A stretch of DNA of 64,000 nt, taken from Flavisolibacter tropicus (GTDB lineage Bacteria > Bacteroidota > Bacteroidia > Chitinophagales > Chitinophagaceae). The notes under the pieces were generated by a model, which worked only from the letters and a program-made list of their open reading frames with translations, ran no database searches and was not told where the DNA came from. The translations under genes and the position numbers were made by a program. The stretch covers positions 4,088,001-4,152,000 of the forward strand of contig NZ_CP011390.1 of the NCBI RefSeq assembly GCF_001644645.1, given 5' to 3'. Below are positions 43,389-52,959 of this stretch, piece by piece (within the stretch, counting starts at the first letter, position 1; each line of letters opens with the position of its first letter).

Positions 43389-46300
43389 ATGAGGAAATTA
43401 AAAGCTCTACTGCTTGTAGGGTTACTTTTTGGGCTACAAACCGTATGGGCACAAAGTCAAGTAACCGGGCGGGTTACCGATGCTGGAGGCTCTCCAATAG
43501 CGGGCGTAACCGTCTCAATCAAAAACACAAAAAATGCAACTGTAACAGACGCTGAAGGTGCTTTTTCGATCAATGCACCGGCCAAGAGCACGTTGGTCTT
43601 TACCTATGTTGGGTATCAGACATTGGAAAGACAGGTTTCTGGTAACAACGTAAGCGTTCAATTAAGCCAAGGTGAAAATGCATTAAGCGAGGTGGTAGTG
43701 GTGGCTTATGGAACACAGAAAAAAGAGTCCTTTACAGGTTCTATCTCCACGATCAAATCGGATGTTATTAAAGAAAGACCGGTCAGCTCTTTTGATAAAG
43801 CACTGCAAGGTGCTGCTGCTGGTGTAACCGTTCAAAGCGTATCCGGCCAGCCGGGTGCCGCCACGACTGTAAGAATCCGTGGTGTGGGATCGTTTTCTGC
43901 TTCCAGTTCACCGCTATATGTAGTAGACGGAGTAGCCATTACTACTGGCGATTTTACCCAGTCTGCGCAAACAGCGAATGTGCTTTCTACCTTAAACCCC
44001 AGTGATATTGAATCCATATCTGTTTTGAAGGATGCCTCTGCAGCTTCTTTATATGGCTCTCGCGCTGCTAATGGTGTAATCGTTATCACTACTAAAAGAG
44101 GCCGTTCTGGTAAAACAAAAATTAATGTTTCTGGTAGCCAAGGTTGGTCTTCTATTGCCGTTGACAAGCACGATGTAATGACCACACAGCAGTATTTTAA
44201 ATACTGGTGGGATTATTATTATGCTACTCGTATTGCTGCAGGCGATGCTCCTGCCACAGCAGCTACCAAGGCTAATGCAAGTACCATTACCAATCTTAGC
44301 GCTAATCCTTATAATAATGCCAATCCATATGATGCAAACGGCAACCTGAATTCAGGTGTAAATGCCTTGTATGACAACAACTGGACAGACGCTGCAACCA
44401 GGCAGGGTTTGACAAAAGATTACGGCATCAACCTTTCGGGTGGAAATGATAAAACAAAGTTTTTCATTTCTGGAAACTACTTTAACCAAAAAGGTATCGT
44501 TCTGGCCTCAGACTTCAAACGCTATTCTGCGCGTGTAAACGTGGAAAACCAAACCACTGATTATTTGAAGTTAGGTGTAAGTTCTACGTTGGCCTATACC
44601 GATCAAAACACACCTCCGGGTGCAGGTGGTGCGGCTAACCCTATCCGCTTTGCCGATATCGTGTCTAACGTTTATCCTTTGTATCGTTTGGATGCTGCAG
44701 GAGCTCCCATTGTTGATCCTACCGGTGGGTTTGTATACAACTACAGAACGCCAGTTGTGTTTGATTACAACCCGGTGGGGCTGGCTAAGAAAAACATTTA
44801 CAATGCCCAAACCGCCCGTGCTATTTTAAATTCTTTTGCAGAAATAAGCTTCTTAAAAGATTTCAAGTTTAAAACGCAAGGCGGTGTAGACTTTATTGAC
44901 CTACTTGAGACACAATACTATAACCCTACCAATGGTGATGGCTCTGGTGTAAAGGGAAGAACCAATAAATATGCGCCTAGAGATCTGACGCTGACATTGA
45001 CCAATACATTAGCTTACGATAAAACATTTGGCATTCATGGTGTAAATGTGTTATTGGGTCAGGAAGCTATTAAAATGCGTTATGATAACCTGATAGCCGG
45101 AGCAACTGGCTTTCCGGGTGAAGGCATTGTAGAACTGGGTGCTGCGGCTACGCCTTCTCAGGCTTTCTCGCAGGTGACTGAGAAGAGAATTGCCTCTTAT
45201 TTCTCAAGAGTAAACTACAGCCTTTTAGACCGCTACTTTGTTTCTGGTAGTGTAAGACGTGATGGATCGTCTGTTTTTGGATCGGACAACCGAAATGGTA
45301 CGTTTTGGTCGGCAGGTGCGGCCTGGCGTATTTCAAAGGAGAACTTCCTTAACGGTGTTGACTGGGTAAACGATCTGAAGCTGAGAGGAAGTATTGGTAT
45401 CAGTGGTAATGATAACATTGCCCGATATGGACGTTTAGACCTTTACAGCATTGGTAACAGCTATGGAGGCAGTGCCGGTACCAGCTATTCTCAACTGGGC
45501 AACCCTGGCTTACAGTGGGAAGCCAACAAGGTAAAAGAGATAGGCGTTGAATTTGGTTTATTCAAAAGAGTGAAGGGTGAAGTGAGCTATTTTGAAAGAG
45601 GCTCTAGCGGTATCCTGTTTGACAAACCACTTTCTTACACAACTGGTTTCTCAACGATCCTGACCAACCTGGCTAACATGAAGAACTACGGTGTAGAAGG
45701 TATGGTGGATGTAAGAGTATTAGATAAGAAAGACTTCAACTGGAATGTGTCCTTGAACATGACTTCTTATAAAAACAGAATCCAAAAAATGACCACGGAT
45801 TCTATTATTCAGGGTAACCTGCGCTGGAAAGTGGGAAGTGACAGATACCAATACTATATGCGCGAGTGGGCGGGTGTTGATCCTGCTGACGGCAAACCAA
45901 TGTGGTATATGAATGAAGTGGCTACTGGCAAAAAAATCACGACAAAGGATTGGAATGCGGCTAGCCGTTATGAAAACGGATCCTCTTTACCAAAGTTCTT
46001 TGGTGGTATTACCAACAAGTTTGAATACAAAGGCTTTGATGCTACCGTATTTGTATTCTTTAACGTAGGTGGTAAAATCTACGACTTTACCTTGTCTCAG
46101 CAAATGCATGGTGGTGCTAACCGAGGTCAAACCTTGGCTAATCAAAGCTTTAATGCCTGGAAGAAGGCAGGCGATGTTACAGACGTGCCACGCTTTGTTG
46201 ATAGAAATACCGACTTAGGTAATAATGCTTCAACCCGCTTCTTATTTGACGGTTCCTATGCTCGTTTGAAGAACCTTAACATAGGTTATACTTTGCCGAA

Positions 46301-46475
46301 GTCGGTATTGGACAGAGCAAAGATTTCAAACGCTCGCTTTTATATTCAGGCAGAAAACTATTTTACCTGGGCGAAACATAAGGGCATGGACCCAGAGGTT
46401 GGTATAGACGGTACTAACAACAACGATATCCCTAATATCAAAACTTTAACCGTAGGTCTGAATCTTGGCTTATAA
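43389..46475 (+). CDS. SusC/RagA-family TonB-dependent receptor, second locus
   Basis: The 1028-residue receptor has a signal peptide (cleavage after VWA, residue 21), a carboxypeptidase-D regulatory-like domain (about 24-105), TonB-box-like VVVVAYG, a plug domain with PLYVVDGVAI, and a barrel. It forms an uptake pump with the SusD-like gene that starts 13 bases later. Substrate unknown; no hydrolase gene is next to it, but a metallophosphoesterase follows beyond a terminator. It lacks an STN domain. Confidence 0.93.
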   Translation: MRKLKALLLVGLLFGLQTVWAQSQVTGRVTDAGGSPIAGVTVSIKNTKNATVTDAEGAFSINAPAKSTLVFTYVGYQTLERQVSGNNVSVQLSQGENALSEVVVVAYGTQKKESFTGSISTIKSDVIKERPVSSFDKALQGAAAGVTVQSVSGQPGAATTVRIRGVGSFSASSSPLYVVDGVAITTGDFTQSAQTANVLSTLNPSDIESISVLKDASAASLYGSRAANGVIVITTKRGRSGKTKINVSGSQGWSSIAVDKHDVMTTQQYFKYWWDYYYATRIAAGDAPATAATKANASTITNLSANPYNNANPYDANGNLNSGVNALYDNNWTDAATRQGLTKDYGINLSGGNDKTKFFISGNYFNQKGIVLASDFKRYSARVNVENQTTDYLKLGVSSTLAYTDQNTPPGAGGAANPIRFADIVSNVYPLYRLDAAGAPIVDPTGGFVYNYRTPVVFDYNPVGLAKKNIYNAQTARAILNSFAEISFLKDFKFKTQGGVDFIDLLETQYYNPTNGDGSGVKGRTNKYAPRDLTLTLTNTLAYDKTFGIHGVNVLLGQEAIKMRYDNLIAGATGFPGEGIVELGAAATPSQAFSQVTEKRIASYFSRVNYSLLDRYFVSGSVRRDGSSVFGSDNRNGTFWSAGAAWRISKENFLNGVDWVNDLKLRGSIGISGNDNIARYGRLDLYSIGNSYGGSAGTSYSQLGNPGLQWEANKVKEIGVEFGLFKRVKGEVSYFERGSSGILFDKPLSYTTGFSTILTNLANMKNYGVEGMVDVRVLDKKDFNWNVSLNMTSYKNRIQKMTTDSIIQGNLRWKVGSDRYQYYMREWAGVDPADGKPMWYMNEVATGKKITTKDWNAASRYENGSSLPKFFGGITNKFEYKGFDATVFVFFNVGGKIYDFTLSQQMHGGANRGQTLANQSFNAWKKAGDVTDVPRFVDRNTDLGNNASTRFLFDGSYARLKNLNIGYTLPKSVLDRAKISNARFYIQAENYFTWAKHKGMDPEVGIDGTNNNDIPNIKTLTVGLNLGL

Positions 46476-46488
46476 TAAAAACTTAACA

Positions 46489-47925
46489 ATGAAAAGGTCA
46501 CTGTTTTATATACTGTTTGCGGGTATGGTCTTTTCCGGATGTAAGAAAGACTTTCTGGAAACAAAGCCTACCACATCTATAGATGCACCTGATGCATTCT
46601 CTACACCAGATAAGGTGACAGCCGCTATGAATGGGCTGTACGATCTGATGACATTATCTACGTTTACGAATCATATCATGTTGACCACCGATATTAAGGG
46701 TGGCGATATGCTGGTGGTTAGTACAGGTAACTACAGCCGGTTTGTTACTGAATATCAGTTTTTGCAAAGTCCAACGGCTGGATATGGTACCCAGTTCTGG
46801 AGAGATGGTTTCCGCTTGATCTCTAACACGAACCAAGCCATTAAAAACTTGCCAACTGCGCCAATTAGTGATGCCCAGAAAAATGATTTCCTGGCTGAAG
46901 CCAGAATGATCAGGGCCTGGGGCAACTATCAACTGGTACGTTTGTTTGGCCAGCCGTATTCTGTAGCACCAACTAGCTTGGGTATTCCAAAATTAGAAAC
47001 ACCAATTGGTGAAAAAGATCCAACACCAGCACGTGCAACGGTAAAGGAGATCTATGATTTTATAGTAGCCGACTTAACTTTTGCAGCTACCAACTTGTCA
47101 AGTACCAGAAACAGCGTTTTCCGTGTTACTAAAAATGCAGCCTATGGTATGTTAGCCCGGGTATACCTGGACATGGAGCAATGGAAGCTAGCTAGTGATA
47201 ACGCCAAGTTAGCCCGGGCAGGTTTTAGCCTGGCTCCAGGAGCTGATTTATTAAAAGGCTTTGTTGATCCTACTTCTGAATGGATCTGGGGTTTGGATTA
47301 CCGCTCCGACGACAACTCTGGTTACCTGCAGGTGGCTTCTTTCCAGGAGCCCTATGATATTGGCTATAGCACATTTAGAGCTACTTCAACTTTCTTTAAT
47401 CTTTTCGCGGCAGATGATATTCGCAAGAAGTTATTCTATGTGAATGAAACAAAAGTAGCGACTTACGAAGGCGATGCGCTGCAAAGAGATAAGCCAATGA
47501 TCAGCAGAGATGGCTACCTGATGAATAAATTTTATTTCCGTTCCGCCTGGGATTTGGATGTGCCTTTGATGCGTTCGGCTGAAATGTACCTGATTGAAGC
47601 AGAAGCTGAAGCTGAGCTGGGAAATACAGTACCTGCACAAACGGCACTTTATGCCGTTCAGAAAAGATCAATTCCTACTGCCGTTATTTCTGCCAATACG
47701 GGTAATGCCTTGAAAGCAGAAATTCAGGTAGAAAGAAGAAAAGAGTTGTTTGGTGAAGGCTTCCGTTTCTTTGATATTTTAAGAAGAAAAGAAACATTGG
47801 TTAGAACCAGCCCCGAGCATTGGGCTCCATTAACCCTGGCTCCCGGTGCACAAAAAAATATCTTACCGATTCCACAAAGTGAGCGCGAGGTAAGCGGGCT
47901 GCCACAGAACCCCGGATATAACTAA
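46489..47925 (+). CDS. SusD/RagB-family lipoprotein, second locus
   Basis: The 478-residue lipoprotein has lipobox VFSGC (Cys18) from the ATG at 46489; a longer frame from 46465 would overlap susC and spoil the signal. TPR-like helices and the typical SusD C terminus (RRKELFGEGFRFFDILRRK, LPIPQSE) are present. It binds substrate on the cell surface over the SusC barrel. The sequence is of the classic SusD_RagB type, unlike the first locus. Confidence 0.93.
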   Translation: MKRSLFYILFAGMVFSGCKKDFLETKPTTSIDAPDAFSTPDKVTAAMNGLYDLMTLSTFTNHIMLTTDIKGGDMLVVSTGNYSRFVTEYQFLQSPTAGYGTQFWRDGFRLISNTNQAIKNLPTAPISDAQKNDFLAEARMIRAWGNYQLVRLFGQPYSVAPTSLGIPKLETPIGEKDPTPARATVKEIYDFIVADLTFAATNLSSTRNSVFRVTKNAAYGMLARVYLDMEQWKLASDNAKLARAGFSLAPGADLLKGFVDPTSEWIWGLDYRSDDNSGYLQVASFQEPYDIGYSTFRATSTFFNLFAADDIRKKLFYVNETKVATYEGDALQRDKPMISRDGYLMNKFYFRSAWDLDVPLMRSAEMYLIEAEAEAELGNTVPAQTALYAVQKRSIPTAVISANTGNALKAEIQVERRKELFGEGFRFFDILRRKETLVRTSPEHWAPLTLAPGAQKNILPIPQSEREVSGLPQNPGYN

Positions 47926-47951
47926 GCGCACCTACATAAGCTTAAAAAAGT

Positions 47952-47980
47952 AAAACCATGCCCCAAGGCATGGTTTTTTT
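47952..47980 (+). terminator. Terminator of the second SusC/SusD operon
   Basis: AAAACCATGCC pairs perfectly with GGCATGGTTTT around CCAA, followed by more T. Confidence 0.9.
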
Positions 47981-48086
47981 ATTTCCACAACTCAAATACT
48001 GCGTAGAGGCTTTTCCGACAGCTGTAAAAGCGCTTCTTTTTCGCATTATTTGACCTAAACCAGTCCTGCCATACACACACTGCCAC

Positions 48087-48100
48087 GTACATAGATGTAC
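48087..48100. promoter_or_regulatory. Small palindrome upstream of the metallophosphoesterase
   Basis: GTACATAGATGTAC is a perfect 6+6 inverted repeat, about 40 bases before the gene start. It could be an operator. Confidence 0.35.
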
Positions 48101-48139
48101 CAATGAGGATATAAGATTTGTGATGTAAAACGAAGAACT

Positions 48140-48946
48140 ATGAAAAGGTGGAAAGGCATGGTGGCTGTTATGCTATTAACATTAGCGAGTTGTAAAGACC
48201 TGTTTCAGTATAGCCCCAATGAAATACGGTTAGAAGAGGATGAAACAAGTATCAATTTGAAAAACATCCCAAGGATTGAGGCGTTGCCACAGAAGGACAC
48301 ACTTAAGTTTGTTCTCATTGGCGACTCGCAGCGTTTTTATGATCAAACAGCTGACTTTGTAACAACCATCAATCAAAGAAATGATATCAGCTTTGTAGTG
48401 TTAGCAGGTGATATATCTGACTTTGGTTTAAGCCAGGAATTTAAGTGGGTACATCGGGAAATGAAAAAGCTGAAAATGCCATATGTAGGTGTCATTGGCA
48501 ACCACGATATGCTGGCCAATGGCCGATTGGTATTTAACGAAATGTACGGGCCTGAAAATTTTGCTTTTACGTGCAATGATACCCGGTTGATTTGCCTGAA
48601 TACAAACTCACGAGAGGTGGGCTTTGATGGCTCTCTTCCCAATCTATCCTGGTTGAATACGGAATTGAAACAAGCAGCTTCCTTTAAAAATGTGTTTGTG
48701 ATTTCTCATGTGCCTCCTTTTGATCATAAAGATTTTGATACAAACCTGGAGCAGCCTTATGCAAATACACTAGCCACCTATCCCAATGTACTGGCTTCTC
48801 TTCACGCGCATGAACATCACCTAAGCCGTTCGCGGCCTTATGAAAATGGTATGGAATATTATGTAACCGCCACGGTTAAAAAGCGAATGTATTCAGTGGT
48901 AACGGTTTGGGATCATCAATATAAAATTGAAGAAGTTGAGTTCTAA
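48140..48946 (+). CDS. Calcineurin-like metallophosphoesterase lipoprotein
   Basis: The 268-residue protein has lipobox TLASC (Cys18) and the metallophosphatase motifs in order: IGDSQ (first Asp), AGDISD, GNHD, SHVPP and a final HAHEHH in place of GHxH. The dimetal site thus appears complete, though the first motif lacks the usual His. It probably cleaves a phosphoester in the periplasm or at the surface. The next gene overlaps its end, suggesting a shared message. Confidence 0.88.
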   Translation: MKRWKGMVAVMLLTLASCKDLFQYSPNEIRLEEDETSINLKNIPRIEALPQKDTLKFVLIGDSQRFYDQTADFVTTINQRNDISFVVLAGDISDFGLSQEFKWVHREMKKLKMPYVGVIGNHDMLANGRLVFNEMYGPENFAFTCNDTRLICLNTNSREVGFDGSLPNLSWLNTELKQAASFKNVFVISHVPPFDHKDFDTNLEQPYANTLATYPNVLASLHAHEHHLSRSRPYENGMEYYVTATVKKRMYSVVTVWDHQYKIEEVEF

Positions 48947-49520
48947 TCTATCATATAAATCCATGTTTGCTATAGTGCTGTTGCTGGGTCATTTGGCAGT
49001 AAGTGCACAGAAGTGGCTGCCAGATCATACCAAGCTGCAGTATGCAGGTGGTATAGGCTTTCTGTCTGTGGGTGTGGGCTACCATAATAAAAAAGACAAG
49101 TTACAGGGAGATGTGTTTTATGGTTTTACGCCAGCATCGGTAGGCGGATTGGATATACATGCGCTGACTGTAAAGGGAACCTGGTTTCCGCTAAAGCCAA
49201 TCAATCGTAAAACATGGCAACTGCGGCCCCTAAGCACTGGTCTGCAAGTGAACTATACGTTCGGAAAACAATACTTTGGTTTTACGCCCGACAATTATCC
49301 CTATGACTACTACAAATTCCCAACGGCTCTGCATGCAGGGGCCTTTATTGGCGGACAGGTGAACAAACAGGTGAGTAGTAGACGAGGCATAAAACGAATA
49401 GGGCTATATTATGAGCTGGGAACCTATGATGTGGAGCTGGCCAGTTATGTTAGAAACCGAAAGGCCTTGTCTGTTCCGGATATTCTAAACCTGGGGATTG
49501 GAATTGTAACCTCTTTTTAA
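48927..49520 (+). CDS. Small outer-membrane beta-barrel-like protein
   Basis: The protein of up to 197 residues has a signal sequence (FAIVLLLGHLAVSAQ) and alternating strands with aromatic ends (YAGGIGFLSVGVGYH, RIGLYYELGTYDVEL, ILNLGIGIVTSF), consistent with an outer-membrane barrel ending in Phe. The TTG at 48927 gives a Lys-Lys head to the signal and overlaps the previous gene by 20 bases; the ATG at 48963 is the alternative. Function unknown; its position suggests it works with the metallophosphoesterase. Confidence 0.7.
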   Translation: MKKLSSNLSYKSMFAIVLLLGHLAVSAQKWLPDHTKLQYAGGIGFLSVGVGYHNKKDKLQGDVFYGFTPASVGGLDIHALTVKGTWFPLKPINRKTWQLRPLSTGLQVNYTFGKQYFGFTPDNYPYDYYKFPTALHAGAFIGGQVNKQVSSRRGIKRIGLYYELGTYDVELASYVRNRKALSVPDILNLGIGIVTSF

Positions 49521-49743
49521 ATAAGGTTGTTGGTTTACAGAGGACAGAAGAGAATATTGAACAAGGAACAAGGAAGGAAGAATGCAGGAAATGTTCAATG
49601 TTCAATGCCGTGATCAACGCTCAATGTTCAATGAAGAGAGAATGAATAAGGAATAATGAATAATGAATGATGAATATTGAAGGAGGGAGAGCGTACTGAA
49701 TATAGTGGGCTGCTGCTATCTAAATTAAATGAGTCTAAGACAT
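49521..49743. repeat. Word-repeat block between convergent genes
   Basis: GAACAAGGAACAAGGAAGGA at about 49558 is followed by TGTTCAATGTTCAATGCCGT, CGCTCAATGTTCAATGAAGA and AATGAATAAGGAATAATGAA. The same words occur at the left end of the window and near 5764. Confidence 0.6.
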
Positions 49744-49776
49744 AAAAAAAGCCCTGAACTACTTCAGGGCTTTTTT
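49744..49776 (-). terminator. Bidirectional terminator
   Basis: AAAAAAGCCCTGAA and TTCAGGGCTTTTTT form a 14-bp stem around CTAC; it directly follows the RNase G stop on the minus strand. Confidence 0.9.
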
Positions 49777-51333
49777 CTATATTTTGATTTCTTCACCGTC
49801 TTGGTCAAAGAACCGGAATTCGGTCAATTGGTAATTGGTATCAGCCTTTATGGTAACGGTTTGTTTGAACTTACGTTTCCACTTAGCCGCTTTGCTCCAC
49901 AGCCAACCTTTTGTCAGGTAGGCATGTACAATTGGATTGACCATGATGGTCAGGTTGCGGTGTTTATGAGTGATCAGGTAGTTGAGGTTCTTTTCAATCT
50001 CATCTTCCAGGATCAGTGTAGAAGCAATCTTACCGGTACCATGACAGCTTGGACACACCTCTTGGGTGTTGATGTTCATTTCCGGCTTCATACGCTGCCG
50101 CGTAATTTGCATCAGGCCAAATTTGGAAATAGGAAGAACGGCATGTTTAGCGCGGTCGGGCTGCATAAACCCTTCCATCGCTTCCATTAATTTCTTTTTG
50201 TTATCGGGCAGTTTCATATCAATGAAGTCTACCACAATAATTCCCCCAATATCGCGCAGGCGCAATTGGCGGGCAATTTCTTCCGCCGCTTCCATATTGG
50301 TTTCCAGGGCGTTTTGTTCCTGATTATTACTAACACTCTTGTAGCCGCTGTTTACATCAATTACGTGTAAGGCCTCTGTGTGCTCAATAATAATATAGGC
50401 GCCACTGTTCAGGTTCACGGTTTTACCAAAAGAAGCCTTTACCTGTTTGGTAATACCATACTGGTCAAAGACACCCATGCCACCATTGTTGGCATGCAGG
50501 GTTACAATGTCGGCTTTTTCCGGGGCTATCTTTTGAATATAGCTCTTGGCATCGGCATAAATGCCTTTGTCGTTAGTTACAATGCGGTTGAAGTCTTCAT
50601 TCAGCAAGTCCCTTAAGATCGAAGTGGTCTTAGTTTGCTCACTCAGTATCTTGGCAGGAGCTACTGCGCCTTGCAAATTCTTTTGAATGGTTTTCCAGGT
50701 AGCTACCAGTTCTGAAAGGTCTTCATGCAGCTCTGCTGTATTTTTTCCTTCAGCCGCTGTACGTACAATAACCCCGAAATTCTTTTGCTTGATGGATTCA
50801 ATGATCCGTTGCAAGCGCTTCCGCTCTTCAGCAGAGTGGATCTTGCGCGATACGGCTACAATATCATTAAAAGGAGTTAGTACTACAAAACGACCTGGTA
50901 AGGAGATCTCACAGCTCAGGCGCGGGCCTTTGGCCGCGATGGGTTCCTTTAAAATTTGAACTAAAATGTTAGGCTTGCCGTTTAAAACCTCATTGATCTT
51001 GCCGGTTTTAATAATTTCTGGCTCATTGGGAAATTGTGCAAAGTCAAACCCTTCAGGACTACGATCATTAATAGCCTGTTGGGTAAATTTCAGCAAAGAG
51101 CGGGCATAGGGGCTTAGATCGGTATAGTGTAAAAAAGCATCCTTTTCATGGCCTACATCAACGAAAGCTGCGTTTAAGCCGGGAATTAATTTCTTTACTT
51201 TACCCAAATACAAATCGCCAACTGCAAAGCGGGCATCTACCTTTTCTGTATGAAGCTCTACAAGTTTTTTATCTTCCAATAATGCAATGTCCACGCCGTG
51301 CGGGGCTGCATTTATAATCAATTCTTTGTTCAC
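49777..51333 (-). CDS. rng: Ribonuclease G/E family protein
   Basis: The 518-residue endoribonuclease has an S1 RNA-binding domain (about 37-115, VGDLYLGKVKKLIPGLNAAF), the catalytic region with IDVNSGYKS and IIVVDFIDM (metal-binding Asp residues), and a zinc-link CPSCHGTGK. Length matches RNase G without the long RNase E scaffold tail. It processes rRNA and decays mRNA. In Bacteroidota it often lies near an HU gene, as here. Confidence 0.93.
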   Translation of the reverse strand: MNKELIINAAPHGVDIALLEDKKLVELHTEKVDARFAVGDLYLGKVKKLIPGLNAAFVDVGHEKDAFLHYTDLSPYARSLLKFTQQAINDRSPEGFDFAQFPNEPEIIKTGKINEVLNGKPNILVQILKEPIAAKGPRLSCEISLPGRFVVLTPFNDIVAVSRKIHSAEERKRLQRIIESIKQKNFGVIVRTAAEGKNTAELHEDLSELVATWKTIQKNLQGAVAPAKILSEQTKTTSILRDLLNEDFNRIVTNDKGIYADAKSYIQKIAPEKADIVTLHANNGGMGVFDQYGITKQVKASFGKTVNLNSGAYIIIEHTEALHVIDVNSGYKSVSNNQEQNALETNMEAAEEIARQLRLRDIGGIIVVDFIDMKLPDNKKKLMEAMEGFMQPDRAKHAVLPISKFGLMQITRQRMKPEMNINTQEVCPSCHGTGKIASTLILEDEIEKNLNYLITHKHRNLTIMVNPIVHAYLTKGWLWSKAAKWKRKFKQTVTIKADTNYQLTEFRFFDQDGEEIKI

Positions 51334-51481
51334 ATTACTACAGCTTTATGTACGAAATAGCAATACATGCCAATTGCGTTAGTGTATACCGGAATGCTGC
51401 AGTAACCTTTTGAGAGAATGATGATGGAGCAAATTGATGGGAGGAATGCAAACGGTATTACGCAATCAACAAGCAATAAAG

Positions 51482-51506
51482 CCGGGAATAGCTGGGCTAT
51501 TCCCGG
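51482..51506 (-). terminator. Hairpin after the small ribosomal-type gene
   Basis: CCGGGAATAGC and GCTATTCCCGG form an 11-bp stem with a 3-base loop. It lies 21 bases after the small gene on the minus strand and before RNase G. Confidence 0.75.
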
Positions 51507-51527
51507 ATAAAATATTAACCTAAGAAG

Positions 51528-51620
51528 TTATTTCCTCTTTTTATGACGGTTTTTTCTTAATCTCTTTTTGCGCTTATGCGTCGCAATTTTATGACGCTTT
51601 CTTTTTTTACCACAAGGCAT
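51528..51620 (-). CDS. 30-residue basic peptide, bS22/mS38-like (AURKAIP1/COX24 domain)
   Basis: The peptide begins MPCGKKRKRHKIATHKRK and continues with a run of Lys, Arg and His (LRKNRHKKRK). It matches the small Bacteroidota proteins carrying the AURKAIP1/COX24 domain, the family of mycobacterial ribosomal protein bS22 and mitochondrial mS38, which sit on the small subunit near the decoding region. It starts 28 bases after the TPR gene and is probably co-transcribed with it. A hairpin follows. A ribosomal role is from family, not shown here. Confidence 0.85.
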   Translation of the reverse strand: MPCGKKRKRHKIATHKRKKRLRKNRHKKRK

Positions 51621-51648
51621 ACGTGAAACGAAATTTTATGTTTGAAAA

Positions 51649-52524
51649 TTATTTAAGTAAATCTTTCACTCGTTTTTCAACTTCTTGTTTGAGTTCCGGT
51701 ATTTGAATAAAAGGTAAACTGCGCTGGTACCAGGCCGCTGCTTCCTTCTTATCATTTTTCCGCTCATACACATCTGCCAGGTATAATAATGCTTCCAGAT
51801 TATTAGGCTGTAGTTGTGTTACCCTTTTAAAACGCTCAATAGCTTTATCCAATTGTCCAGACATCATGGAGGCTTCTCCTAAAGTCATCTGGGCGTAAAT
51901 ATTGGTAGAGTCGCGCTCTACTACCTGGCGAATCTTCATAATGGCTTCCATCGGGCTTTCTGAAAGGCCGCCATACAACAGTGTGGCGCCCAGGGCTACC
52001 TGAGAGGAATCATTATTCGGGTTGAGCTTCAAAGAACGTTCAAAAAGATCTTTGGCTTGTTCGCCTTTCCAGTGTTGAACCAGAGGACTTTTTTCAAACC
52101 GCAGATTGTTTAAAAACAAATGGGCTGCAAAGGTGAGGGATTTTTCTGAATTTTCCAACCGCGCGGCCTCGGCGGTGTACCAGGCGTATGGTTCAAAGAT
52201 GCGGGCGGTGTCGCGCCAGAACTTTGCCAGCTGGTGGTAGATGTGCATTTTCTGCTCACCCACATCGCCGCGGGTGACGCTGCTCTCTAAAAAACTAATG
52301 CGGGTCAGCTGCTCTGCCGTAAGGTTTTCCTTGGCATGGTGCAAGATGCTATCTACAGATAGCTGCTCGTCCTGGGCATGATCGTGCCCGGCATGGCTAT
52401 CAGCCTGCTGACTACCGGTAGGTGTTTTTGGGTTATGACCAAATATTTTGTCCTGAGTGACAGCATATAATGTGATGGTCAAAAAAACAGCAATCCCTGC
52501 TGTTATCAACTGTGGTCTTTTCAT
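51649..52524 (-). CDS. Membrane-anchored TPR protein
   Basis: The 291-residue protein has an N-terminal membrane segment (about 6-22), a His/Asp-rich stretch (SHAGHDHAQDE, about 43-53), and at least three TPR-like repeats (about 160-270), such as AKDLFERSLKLNPNN and AIERFKRVTQLQPNNLEALLYLADVYER. It likely serves as a periplasmic protein-interaction scaffold. It lies between HU and the small ribosomal-type gene on the same strand. Function unknown. Confidence 0.8.
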   Translation of the reverse strand: MKRPQLITAGIAVFLTITLYAVTQDKIFGHNPKTPTGSQQADSHAGHDHAQDEQLSVDSILHHAKENLTAEQLTRISFLESSVTRGDVGEQKMHIYHQLAKFWRDTARIFEPYAWYTAEAARLENSEKSLTFAAHLFLNNLRFEKSPLVQHWKGEQAKDLFERSLKLNPNNDSSQVALGATLLYGGLSESPMEAIMKIRQVVERDSTNIYAQMTLGEASMMSGQLDKAIERFKRVTQLQPNNLEALLYLADVYERKNDKKEAAAWYQRSLPFIQIPELKQEVEKRVKDLLK

Positions 52525-52567
52525 GAAAACGGCCCCTGTTCTTGTGAATGGGCACGCAAAGTTATTG

Positions 52568-52858
52568 TTATTCTACTACAGTTGTTTTCTTCACTTCAGC
52601 TACAAACTCTTTTGCAGGCTTAAAGGCAGGGATTTGATGTTCAGGAATGTGAACGGCAATATTTTTCTTGATATTGCGTCCAATTTTGGCGGCACGTTTT
52701 TTTGTGATAAACGATCCAAAGCCCCGGATATAGATGTTTTCACCCTTAGAAAGAGAGTCCTTGATCTCTTTAAACATGGACTCAAGAGTTACTAATACAT
52801 CGACCTTGGGAATGCCGGTTTTTTCCGAAATCTGGTTGACTAGATCAGCTTTTCTCAT
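52568..52858 (-). CDS. HU-family DNA-binding protein
   Basis: The 96-residue protein starts MRKADLVNQISEKTGI, with the beta-arm signature RGFGSFITKKRAAKIGRN and IPAFKPAKEF. It bends and compacts DNA. The ATG at 52858 is used; a longer frame upstream runs through AT-rich promoter sequence. It has typical HU length and is divergent from mutY. Confidence 0.93.
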   Translation of the reverse strand: MRKADLVNQISEKTGIPKVDVLVTLESMFKEIKDSLSKGENIYIRGFGSFITKKRAAKIGRNIKKNIAVHIPEHQIPAFKPAKEFVAEVKKTTVVE

Positions 52859-52959
52859 AGCTCTGTTTTGTCTTTGTGATAGCAATATAATACTAAATAT
52901 AATGATTGTCAACATTATACAACATCTTTCAGGAGGAAATTGTTGTTTTGTTAAAATAA

